Of a stretch of 45,453 nucleotides of DNA, positions 34,728-42,476 are shown in pieces (position 1 is the stretch's first letter; the number at the start of each line of letters is the position of its first letter). The stretch spans positions 1-45,453 of the forward strand of contig NZ_JBNATW010000021.1 in the NCBI RefSeq assembly GCF_049701175.1. The letters run 5' to 3'. Both the position numbers and the translations under genes were made by a program. The DNA comes from Thermovenabulum sp049701175. Lineage in GTDB: Bacteria; Bacillota; Thermosediminibacteria; Thermosediminibacterales; Thermosediminibacteraceae. The notes beneath the pieces are model-generated. The model was not told the origin of the DNA, did not search any database, and was given only the letters and a program-made list of their open reading frames with translations.

Positions 34728-35642
34728 TTAAAATACCCCCATCAATTTTAACATTTTGACGACAGGACCTCCGCCTTTTTCACAACGAATCACTTTATTT
34801 TCCTTGCGTGCAGCAAGTATAAGCTGTAATAATCCAAGATTCATAATGCACCTTTCGCCAATCTCCAGTTTTACTTCATCAGAGTGAATTAGGTCTTCTT
34901 TTATACGTTTAAGTTCCTCTAGATTATATGACTTGTTCAAATTGATTTTTATATCATTCAAGGAGGCATCATCTTTATTAAACTGTCTTATGTCAACATT
35001 TGCAACGTCCTGCAAATTTTTCAATTCCAAAACTACATTTTCAATATTTCTTTGGATTTTGATTACTGCTGATATTTCTTCGCATTCTACTTGTCCAGTT
35101 GCCAGCAAGTCAAAAGAAGGCTCGATGTTTACCACATTGCTTATCTCTTCAATATATTTTTCAATTACCATGGCGCGAGCAGTTTTCATAGGACAATCGC
35201 TGCTTATTTTTATAGATACCTTCCATAAAGCATTTTCACTCGGATTGTCAATTGTTTTACTCGAATCCCCATTTATATAGCTGTTTATAATTTCTATTAA
35301 TTTTTCCGCATTGCTCTCATAGGCTTCTCCTTTAATAACTGCACTTACCATATTTTTCAGCGTATCGAGGCTTTCAAATAAAGTATCTATAAGATCACCA
35401 TTTACGATTATCTTATCTTTCCGCAGGTTGTCAAAAAGGTTTTCTAAATTGTGGCAAAAATCTGCAACCTCGCCAAAGCCCATAGTGGCAGATGAACCTT
35501 TTAATGTATGCATAATCCTGAAAATTTCATTCAGGACATCTGATTGATGAGGATTTTGTTCCATTTCAAGAAACAGTTGTTCTAATCTGGAAAACTGCTC
35601 TTTTGTTTCTTCAATATAAGCATCAAGGTAATTCCAAGTCAT
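34728..35642 (-). CDS. Separate CheA P1 (HPt) and P2 protein with C-terminal STAS-like domain
   Basis: The 304-residue product starts with an intact HPt domain. The phosphorylatable His is H45 in IMHTLKGSSATMGF, with the usual following helix (VADFCHNLENLFDNLR). Residues about 140-225 resemble the CheA P2 (CheY-docking) ferredoxin-like domain (WKVSIKISSDCPMKTARAM). Residues about 230-304 fit a STAS/MlaB-type fold (NLEELKRIKEDL, then LGLLQLILAARKENKVI and LKLMGVF). The usual phospho-Ser position is not conserved. It starts directly at the CheA stop (TAAATG), so it is tightly coupled. I infer that it is the phosphoacceptor for the neighbouring kinase, whose own P1 is degenerate. Confidence 0.8.
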   Translation of the reverse strand: MTWNYLDAYIEETKEQFSRLEQLFLEMEQNPHQSDVLNEIFRIMHTLKGSSATMGFGEVADFCHNLENLFDNLRKDKIIVNGDLIDTLFESLDTLKNMVSAVIKGEAYESNAEKLIEIINSYINGDSSKTIDNPSENALWKVSIKISSDCPMKTARAMVIEKYIEEISNVVNIEPSFDLLATGQVECEEISAVIKIQRNIENVVLELKNLQDVANVDIRQFNKDDASLNDIKINLNKSYNLEELKRIKEDLIHSDEVKLEIGERCIMNLGLLQLILAARKENKVIRCEKGGGPVVKMLKLMGVF

Positions 35643-38036
35643 TTAAATCCCTCCGCTAAGTTCATCAGGGTTTAAAACAAGGACAATGTTACCATCTCCC
35701 AATATGTCTGCACCTAAAAAGCATGCAGCAGATGAAAGTTCTTCCGGGAGAGGCCTTACGATAATTTCCTGCTCACCAATAAATTCATCCACCATAACCG
35801 CCATACCGCTGTTTAATACAACAAGGGGATACTCTTCAAACCCACCTTCGTTGTCTTTCCCTGTTTGAATACCTATAAGCTCCTTTAGCCTCAATAGGGG
35901 CATTATTTCTTCCCTTAAAACGACAATCTCTCTTTGTTTCATCCTCTTTATATCATGAGGCTTAATCTTTACCAGTTCGCGCACGCTCTCGAGAGGAAAA
36001 GCATAATACTGCCCTAACAGAGTAACCAGCAGTACTCTCGACGTAGCCATTGTCACTGGAAATTCCATAAACACAGAAGTTCCCATACCTACTTTGCTGA
36101 CCAAACGCACATTGCCGCCCAGTTTTTTCACTGTATCTTTTATTACGTCCATCCCCACTCCTCTACCGGACAGCTCGGTTACAGCATCCGATGTGCTGAA
36201 ACCAGGGATGAACAAAAGCTCTAAGGCTCTTTCAACATCCATTTTTTCTGCTTCCTCAACAGATATAAAACCTTTTTCAACAGCTTTAGCCAGAACTACA
36301 TTAGGATCGATGCCGCGGCCATCGTCCTTTGCCTCAATCAAAACCTTATCTCCTATTCGCTGAGCTCTGAGAATCAGCGTTCCTTCTTCAGGTTTGCCGG
36401 CTTTCAAACGTTCTTCTGGTTCTTCAATCCCATGATCTATTGCATTCCTTATAATGTGCAGCATTGGTTCGTAAAGTGCTGTTACGATATTTTTATCTAT
36501 TTGTGTCTCTTCACCTTCAGTTACGAAACGCACCTTTTTGTTCAATTTCTTGCTTATTTCTCGAACCATCCGCGGGAAGCGATCGAAGATATAGCGTATA
36601 GGAAAGAGCCTAAAGCTCATAACTATATCCTGCAAATCTTTCCCTATTCTTTTTAGAAAAACCTGTTGTTCTTTAAGCTCTCTTGTTATTTCAGATAAAC
36701 CATATTTCATTTCAATTTTTCTTATCATGTAAGAAAGCCCGTTGTTTACCACAATCAGTTCCCCAATCAGATTCATAAGCTCGTCTACCTTGGCCTGCTC
36801 TACCTTCAAGGTTTTTGTAATTTCAATTTCCGAAAGGCCATTTTTATCTTCTTCTGTTCTTATAGAAATTTTTTCCTCTCTGTTTTCTATTTTCTTTTCT
36901 ATGTTATTTTCTATAACCGGTAGTTTTTTGACATTTGAATCATCTTTCTCGAAGCTTTTTTCTTCATCCTTGTTCACCAAGTTAATAAGCATTGAAAATT
37001 TCTCGTGCCATATACTCTTACTTTTCTTAAATGCTTCAATTAAATTTTGTCCTTTTGTGATCCACCCCATGTATTCGGCAACCTTCTGTAGCACGTTCAT
37101 AACCATATCTCCCCTCCGGCGCCGTTCTTCTGGTGTATCGGCAACTTGATAAAATAATTCCTGCTGGGAAAGGACCAAATCTAATACTTCATTAACTTTA
37201 TCTTCTCCAGTAGAATTGGCTATAGAACTATTTTCTGGTTCTGGAATATCCATAACTGCATCTGGAAATACGGGAGATACAAGCAATCTTATATTACTTT
37301 CAGTTCCTGCTATTTCCCAAATCGCTTCTTCTATTTCCTTAGCACTTTTATCGGTCACAACTACAAAATTCAGCGATACATATGGGACAGAGGGATCAAA
37401 ATCCTTAAGAGAAGGCAAGTTTCGGTTGTCAGCAGCAATATGGGCAACCTCTCCTATTTCTCTCAACCTGCAAAAGATTCCAACTATGTCAACTTCCATT
37501 GCGCCGGAGCCCACTGCCTGTATGGATACTTCATATATATCCCCGCCCTTATGCAACAATTCCCTTAAAAACTTTTTATTATCTGGCGGGATTGTATACA
37601 GCGTATCATCAGTATGAGCCACAGGTATATAAAGTATTTTTTCCATATCATTTAAATAATCAGATATCTTATTCTCAAGTTCTTTTAGCTCTGGCTTTTT
37701 CAAAATGTCAAACCCTTCTTTTTCAGCACTTTCTACTAAACTCATTATCCTCTCAAAAACATCCAACATGAAATCAGTAAGTTCGGCATCAATAAGCTTA
37801 TCCTTTAAAGCTATTTCCTTTATTAATTTTTTTAAATTCTCGACAAAAGAACACAGTTCTTCTAAATCGTATGCCCTATATAACTCCATTAGGCTCTCCA
37901 ATCTGCTTAAAATATGCTTTGCTGCCTTATCTTTTTCATCAGCATTTTCCATTGCAAGTACAAAAAAACCTATATTGTCAAGAAGTTCCTTTGCAGTTTT
38001 TATCAAATCTTTTTCCCCACTAATCATTTTTCTCAT
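35643..38036 (-). CDS. cheA: CheA-type histidine kinase with degenerate P1
   Basis: The 797-residue kinase has these domains in order. An HPt-like helical N-terminus (about 1-130) lacks the H-box; the aligned place reads ELYRAYDLEEL. A P2-like ferredoxin domain follows (about 155-260), then a charged linker (about 370-405) and P3 dimerisation (about 410-490). The P4 ATPase has N-box HIIRNAIDHGIE, G1 DDGRGID, FSTSDAVTELSGRGVGMDV and G2 VGMGTSVFMEFP. A CheW-like P5 runs from about 665 to the end. The kinase core is intact. The phosphorylatable His must come from another protein, most simply the one encoded directly downstream. GAGG precedes the ATG. Confidence 0.92.
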   Translation of the reverse strand: MRKMISGEKDLIKTAKELLDNIGFFVLAMENADEKDKAAKHILSRLESLMELYRAYDLEELCSFVENLKKLIKEIALKDKLIDAELTDFMLDVFERIMSLVESAEKEGFDILKKPELKELENKISDYLNDMEKILYIPVAHTDDTLYTIPPDNKKFLRELLHKGGDIYEVSIQAVGSGAMEVDIVGIFCRLREIGEVAHIAADNRNLPSLKDFDPSVPYVSLNFVVVTDKSAKEIEEAIWEIAGTESNIRLLVSPVFPDAVMDIPEPENSSIANSTGEDKVNEVLDLVLSQQELFYQVADTPEERRRRGDMVMNVLQKVAEYMGWITKGQNLIEAFKKSKSIWHEKFSMLINLVNKDEEKSFEKDDSNVKKLPVIENNIEKKIENREEKISIRTEEDKNGLSEIEITKTLKVEQAKVDELMNLIGELIVVNNGLSYMIRKIEMKYGLSEITRELKEQQVFLKRIGKDLQDIVMSFRLFPIRYIFDRFPRMVREISKKLNKKVRFVTEGEETQIDKNIVTALYEPMLHIIRNAIDHGIEEPEERLKAGKPEEGTLILRAQRIGDKVLIEAKDDGRGIDPNVVLAKAVEKGFISVEEAEKMDVERALELLFIPGFSTSDAVTELSGRGVGMDVIKDTVKKLGGNVRLVSKVGMGTSVFMEFPVTMATSRVLLVTLLGQYYAFPLESVRELVKIKPHDIKRMKQREIVVLREEIMPLLRLKELIGIQTGKDNEGGFEEYPLVVLNSGMAVMVDEFIGEQEIIVRPLPEELSSAACFLGADILGDGNIVLVLNPDELSGGI

Positions 38037-38038
38037 CC

Positions 38039-38410
38039 CTACCTCATCCCTGTCAGCATCTTTGCGGAAAGCTGTAGATAAATCGGATCAACAGGCTTTT
38101 CTAAATAAAGATTTGCTTCAACTCGGAACGCCTCCAAATAATCATTCTTCCCTGACTCAGTAGATATAACAATCACAGGAACAAAACCGTAAAGATTCTC
38201 TTTTCTTATCTGTCTTATAAGCTCGTACCCGTGCATCTTAGGCATATTCACATCAACCAGTAAAAGATCAAATTTCTTCATATAATATTTTTCCAGAGCT
38301 TCATAGCCGTTGGCGGCTTCTTCAACCTCAAACCCAGCATTCCGAAGTATCGCACCATGAAAGCCTCGGACAGAAGCTGAATCATCCACAATCAATACCC
38401 AAGGTTTCAT
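38039..38410 (-). CDS. cheY: CheY-like single-domain response regulator
   Basis: The 123-residue receiver domain has no output module. The acidic pocket is D9/D10 (IVDD), the phosphoacceptor is D53 in LLVDVNMP, the Ser/Thr switch is in VISTES, and the conserved Lys is at about 105 (EKPV). It would receive phosphate from the CheA/HPt pair. It lies between cheR and cheA. Whether it targets a flagellar motor or something else cannot be told from this window. Confidence 0.9.
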   Translation of the reverse strand: MKPWVLIVDDSASVRGFHGAILRNAGFEVEEAANGYEALEKYYMKKFDLLLVDVNMPKMHGYELIRQIRKENLYGFVPVIVISTESGKNDYLEAFRVEANLYLEKPVDPIYLQLSAKMLTGMR

Positions 38411-38425
38411 AAACCTTTTTTCACC

Positions 38426-39245
38426 TCATTTCTGGTATACAAATGCATTTTTAAAGCGGCGCAGCTTAAATATAGGAGTTATACGGCTCATAGACTCTGA
38501 ATGGCCCAGAAATATATAGCCACCTTCTGCCAAGGCTTCATAAAAGTAAAGGGCCACCTGCCTCCGCGATGCGTCATCAAAATAAATTAAAACATTTCGG
38601 CAAAAAATCACATCAAAACCCACCATTTTCCGCATTGCCACCGCATCCATTAAATTAAGCTGGTAGAATTTAACCTTATTTCGAAGCTCCGGGATTACTT
38701 CATATAATTCACCGTGTTGTATAAAATACCGCTTTTTGTACTCTTCGGGCACCAGTCTGACGGATCTTGAGGAATAAATACCCATTTCAGCTTTTTCCAG
38801 TACCTCTGTGTTGATATCTGTTGCATGCACTTCCCACATTACTCTTTCTATACCTTCCAACATTTCTTCCATAATTATGGCAAGCGTATACGGTTCTTCG
38901 CCCGTAGAACACCCGGCAGACCATACCCGAATCATCCGCACCTTTTCCTCGCACTTTCTGTCAATAATCTCAGGTAAAACTTCTTCGGCAAAACACTTCA
39001 ATTGATAATATTCTCTGAAGAAATAAGTCTCATTTACTGTCAAAAGGTTCACCAATTCTTGAAGTTCTCGCCCCGTTACATCAAACCTCATCCACGTAAA
39101 ATAACTTCTAAAATTTTCATGTCCTGTTGCTTTAATACGGCTCTCTACCCTGTTCCTAACGTAATACATTTTATGCTCTTCAAAATAAATCCCGGTCTTC
39201 CTGTAAATAAAGTTCTCTCAACTTGATAAATTCTTCCGCAGTCAC
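38426..39245 (-). pseudogene. cheR: CheR chemoreceptor methyltransferase, frameshifted near the N-terminus
   Basis: The catalytic part is intact from an internal ATG at 39169: NETYFFRE, SAM motif SAGCSTGEEPYTLA, VIFCRNVLIYFD and IFLGHSESM. It methylates Glu residues of chemoreceptors. The true start is probably the GTG at 39245, behind GAGGTG. From there the frame reads VTAEEFIKLREL and goes out of frame. Removing one base in the T run (complement of 39209-39211) gives IYRKTGIYFEEHK and joins the ATG frame, restoring a normal 272-residue CheR. As written, the protein either lacks its first 25 residues or needs a +1 shift. This could be a mutation, a sequencing error or recoding. Confidence 0.85.
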
Positions 39246-39254
39246 TTCTGCACC

Positions 39255-39839
39255 TCATTTCGATTCTGCCAGTTTTTTCAGTGCAATTTTCACAGTATAA
39301 TCAAAAAATGGACTGGAAAAGCGACTGGCAGCTTGCATTATTACTTTTCTATCTTCTTCACTGCTGCCAATTTCGCCCAAATATTCAATTGCCGCTGCCA
39401 CCACGTTCTCTTCTTCATCTTCCTCTATCACTTTTCTTAAAAGCATCGGCGATTTTTTAAGATTACTTTCTCCCACAGCATTAACCGCTAACTGACGTAC
39501 ATCTTTGTCAGGGTATTTAATCATTTTTTCGAGGACTTCAAGGGCTGAATCACCTATAACTGATAGTATTTCAACTCCTGCGTTTCTAATATATGCATCA
39601 TCACTTTTTAAAAACTCAGCTGCGGATTCTGCCACATATTTATCTCCTATTTTAATAAGGGAACTAACTATTGCCTCTTGGACTACCCTGCTCGTTTCCA
39701 CCTCAAGCTGTTTTGCAAGAGCTTTTACAACTCTTTCGCCTGTGGCTTCTCCAAGATCAAGCACCGCCATTATGCGTTCGTTTTCACTTCTGCCTTTTTT
39801 CATTAAATTTAATAGTTCATTTATGTGTGACTCTTGCAT
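39255..39839 (-). CDS. HEAT-repeat protein in the chemosensory operon
   Basis: The 194-residue all-helical protein is built of about five HEAT-like repeats. Recurrent patterns are AVLDLGEATGERVVKALAK, VEILSVIGDSALEVLEKMI, AVNAVGESN and AIEYLGEIGS. No enzyme motif, signal peptide or membrane span is present. Such repeats usually form a protein-binding surface. It overlaps the end of cheB by 23 bases and ends 10 bases before the cheR start. It is thus fully embedded in the operon and may scaffold the methylation enzymes or the array. Confidence 0.8.
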   Translation of the reverse strand: MQESHINELLNLMKKGRSENERIMAVLDLGEATGERVVKALAKQLEVETSRVVQEAIVSSLIKIGDKYVAESAAEFLKSDDAYIRNAGVEILSVIGDSALEVLEKMIKYPDKDVRQLAVNAVGESNLKKSPMLLRKVIEEDEEENVVAAAIEYLGEIGSSEEDRKVIMQAASRFSSPFFDYTVKIALKKLAESK

Positions 39840-40923
39840 ATTCTCTCACCTTCTTTATTAAAATATCGCTGATTTTATATGCAGGCGCAATTATTTCTGC
39901 TCCGCCACGTTCTATTGCTGCCTTAGGCATACCATAAACTACGGCCGTTTCCTCCGATTCAGCTATAGTCAAACCGCCCCTTTTCCTTATCTCTACCATC
40001 ATATCGGCCCCATCATCACCCATACCGGTCAGCAGAACGCCTACAATATTCCGGCCATTTACATTTTCTATCACCGATTTCATGGTTACATTAACAGAGG
40101 GCTTGTATAGCGCCTCTTCAGGCTGGTTGGTTAATCTCATCCTAAGTCCCGAATTTGCTGAATCCCGTTCTACTGCAAGATGCCATCCGCCTTTTGCTAT
40201 GGTAATAGTCCCGGGCTTTACAGGTGCTCCATCACTTGCCTCCTTGACAGGCAAATTGCAGTAGTGGTCAAGGCGCTTTGCAAAAGATTCTGTGAATGTC
40301 GGGGGCATATGCTGAACAACCAGCACTGCCCCCGGAAAGTCGGAAGGAAGATACGGCAATATCTCCATCAGGGTTTTCGGCCCTCCGGTTGAAACTCCAA
40401 TTACCACAACAACTTCATCTTTAAAATTTTTGACCTCATTTATCCTCTCATGCTCATTGTGTCTTTTTATTTCACCGGCAGGTTTTCTTGAAAAGCCGGC
40501 ACGACCTATCAGTTTCTTCTTTGAATATGCAGCCCCTCTCACCTTTGTCACAATTTCAGTCGCCAGCTGTTTTATTCCCAGCGAAACCGTACCCCCGGGC
40601 TTTGCTACAAAATCAAAAGCACCAAGCTCAAGAGCCTCAAAAGTGGTTAAGGCTCCTTCCGTAGTGAGGGACGAAACAATCACAACAGGACAAGGCGCAA
40701 TAGACATAATATGCTGCAGGGCCGTAAGACCATCCATATTTGGCATATTTATGTCAAGAGTAACAACATCAGGGTAAAGTTTAATTGTCTTTTCCACTGC
40801 CTCACGACCATCTCGGGCCGTATCAATAACCTCTATATCTTCTTCACTCTCAAGTATATCTTTCAAGCATCTGCGCATGAAAGCGGAGTCATCCGCTACA
40901 AGCACGCGAATTTTTTTCTCCAT
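39817..40923 (-). CDS. cheB: CheB chemoreceptor methylesterase/deamidase
   Basis: The 368-residue product has an N-terminal receiver with phosphoacceptor D57 (VVTLDINMP) and Lys in FVAKPGG. A linker (about 130-165) leads to the methylesterase. The catalytic triad is S178 in GVSTGGP, H205 in VVQHMPP and D304 in LTGMGDDGADM. It removes methyl groups placed by CheR, giving adaptation. All key residues are present. It sits between the triple CheW gene and the HEAT gene. Confidence 0.95.
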   Translation of the reverse strand: MEKKIRVLVADDSAFMRRCLKDILESEEDIEVIDTARDGREAVEKTIKLYPDVVTLDINMPNMDGLTALQHIMSIAPCPVVIVSSLTTEGALTTFEALELGAFDFVAKPGGTVSLGIKQLATEIVTKVRGAAYSKKKLIGRAGFSRKPAGEIKRHNEHERINEVKNFKDEVVVVIGVSTGGPKTLMEILPYLPSDFPGAVLVVQHMPPTFTESFAKRLDHYCNLPVKEASDGAPVKPGTITIAKGGWHLAVERDSANSGLRMRLTNQPEEALYKPSVNVTMKSVIENVNGRNIVGVLLTGMGDDGADMMVEIRKRGGLTIAESEETAVVYGMPKAAIERGGAEIIAPAYKISDILIKKVREYARVTHK

Positions 40924-40932
40924 ATTTAATAA

Positions 40933-42459
40933 TTACTCTCCTTTTGCTTCGTTAATTTCCATAAGTTCTTTTTTTTCTTTCCCCGATAAGACTTCTTCCG
41001 CGGAGAGTAAAATTATCATCCTGTTTGATCTATCAAATTTTACAATCCCTCTGATAAACCTCTGTTCTATCTCATGCATTAGAATTTCGGGCGTGATTTC
41101 TATCTGAGATCGTTTCACCTTTAGAACTTCTTTGACCGAATCTACAATGAGTCCGGTGCGCTTGCCTGAAATCTCGACGATCACTATTCTGTTATGTTCA
41201 CCCCTTCTACTTCCCTCTAATCCAAACTTCTTCCGCAGATCAATCACGGGAACAATTACACCCCTCAGATTAATAACACCTTCCACAAAATCCGGTGCCT
41301 TTGGAACTGCCACTATATCAGTTAGCCTTATTATCTCCCTCACGTCTTCTATGGGGAACGCACATTCTATACCTGCCACCATAAAACTTACGAGCTGTTC
41401 CTCTTTATCACTCTCATTAACAACTTCCATTCTATCATCATCCTCGCAAGACCGTAATATATCAGCGCTTTCTTTCAGCCTGTGGGAAAGTACCTTTTTA
41501 GGATCAAGTAAATAAATCAGGCGACTACCCCCGTTAAGTTTGCATATTCCGCTTATCTCCTCACTGTCTTTGTCTTTTAAAAGCGGCGGTACCGGTTCAA
41601 TTGAACCCTTTGGAATGCGTAACACCTCTGAAACTATATCAACTCTAAATCCAACTTTATACGAGTAGTCTCCTTCGTCTATATTAACCACTATTATCCT
41701 TGACCTCTCATCAAAAGCACATTCCTCCATATTAAACAGCCGCCTAAGGCTCACAATAGGCAATACCCTATTGCGCAAGGAAATAATTCCAAGAATATAA
41801 TCAGGTGAATTGGGTACTTCGCTGATTTCGTCAGAAAAGCGGACTATTTCTTGGACATTCGTCACTTCAATTCCATATTCTTCATCGCCTATCTTAAAGC
41901 TGATCATCTGTAGCTGCTCTTCATTGAGAGATTCATTACCTTTTTCATATTTTTCGGAAACAACAGCTTTGTTAAATAAATTTTTTTTAGTAATTTCTCC
42001 ATCCTTTGAGTTAAGGAACTGCTTAGCATCCAGCAACATAATCAGCTTCTTGCCGCCTTCAATCCTTGCGATACCTTCAAGAAAATTCTTATTTACTTCT
42101 TCTCCTGATATTTCTTCTACTTCATCTCTTCGAATAGATATTACTCCTACCACCCGGTCCACTACGCACCCGATTTTTTTACCCTCTGCAGTTAGGACAA
42201 TTACCCTTGTCGCTTCAGTATCTTCCTCTTTCGCAAGTCCCAAGCGCTGCCGAGAATCCAATATTGTCAGAATAGTCCCCCGGAGGTTAGCAAGCCCCCT
42301 AATATACAATGGAACACGTGGGACCTTCACCACCTCCGGGACCCTTATTATCTCCTGCAGATACTGTATGGCAACCCCGTACATCTCATTGCCCAAATAG
42401 AAGGTAATGTACTGGCTGCTGTTGTCAATCGACCTTTCGTTTGTGATTATTGATTCCAT
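40933..42459 (-). CDS. cheW: Triple-domain CheW coupling protein
   Basis: The 508-residue product contains three full CheW domains in tandem (about 15-150, 182-330 and 355-495), joined by charged linkers. Each shows the CheW pattern: YGVAIQYLQEIIRVPEVVKVP with GLANLRGTILTILD in the first, GIISLRNRVLPIVSLRR in the second, and GVINLRGVIVPVIDLRKKFG in the third. CheW links receptor tips to CheA. A three-domain version could bridge several receptor tips or kinases. This fits the double-tip receptor encoded just upstream. No separate single-domain CheW is in view. Confidence 0.92.
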   Translation of the reverse strand: MESIITNERSIDNSSQYITFYLGNEMYGVAIQYLQEIIRVPEVVKVPRVPLYIRGLANLRGTILTILDSRQRLGLAKEEDTEATRVIVLTAEGKKIGCVVDRVVGVISIRRDEVEEISGEEVNKNFLEGIARIEGGKKLIMLLDAKQFLNSKDGEITKKNLFNKAVVSEKYEKGNESLNEEQLQMISFKIGDEEYGIEVTNVQEIVRFSDEISEVPNSPDYILGIISLRNRVLPIVSLRRLFNMEECAFDERSRIIVVNIDEGDYSYKVGFRVDIVSEVLRIPKGSIEPVPPLLKDKDSEEISGICKLNGGSRLIYLLDPKKVLSHRLKESADILRSCEDDDRMEVVNESDKEEQLVSFMVAGIECAFPIEDVREIIRLTDIVAVPKAPDFVEGVINLRGVIVPVIDLRKKFGLEGSRRGEHNRIVIVEISGKRTGLIVDSVKEVLKVKRSQIEITPEILMHEIEQRFIRGIVKFDRSNRMIILLSAEEVLSGKEKKELMEINEAKGE

Positions 42460-42476
42460 AAAACATCACCCTATCC

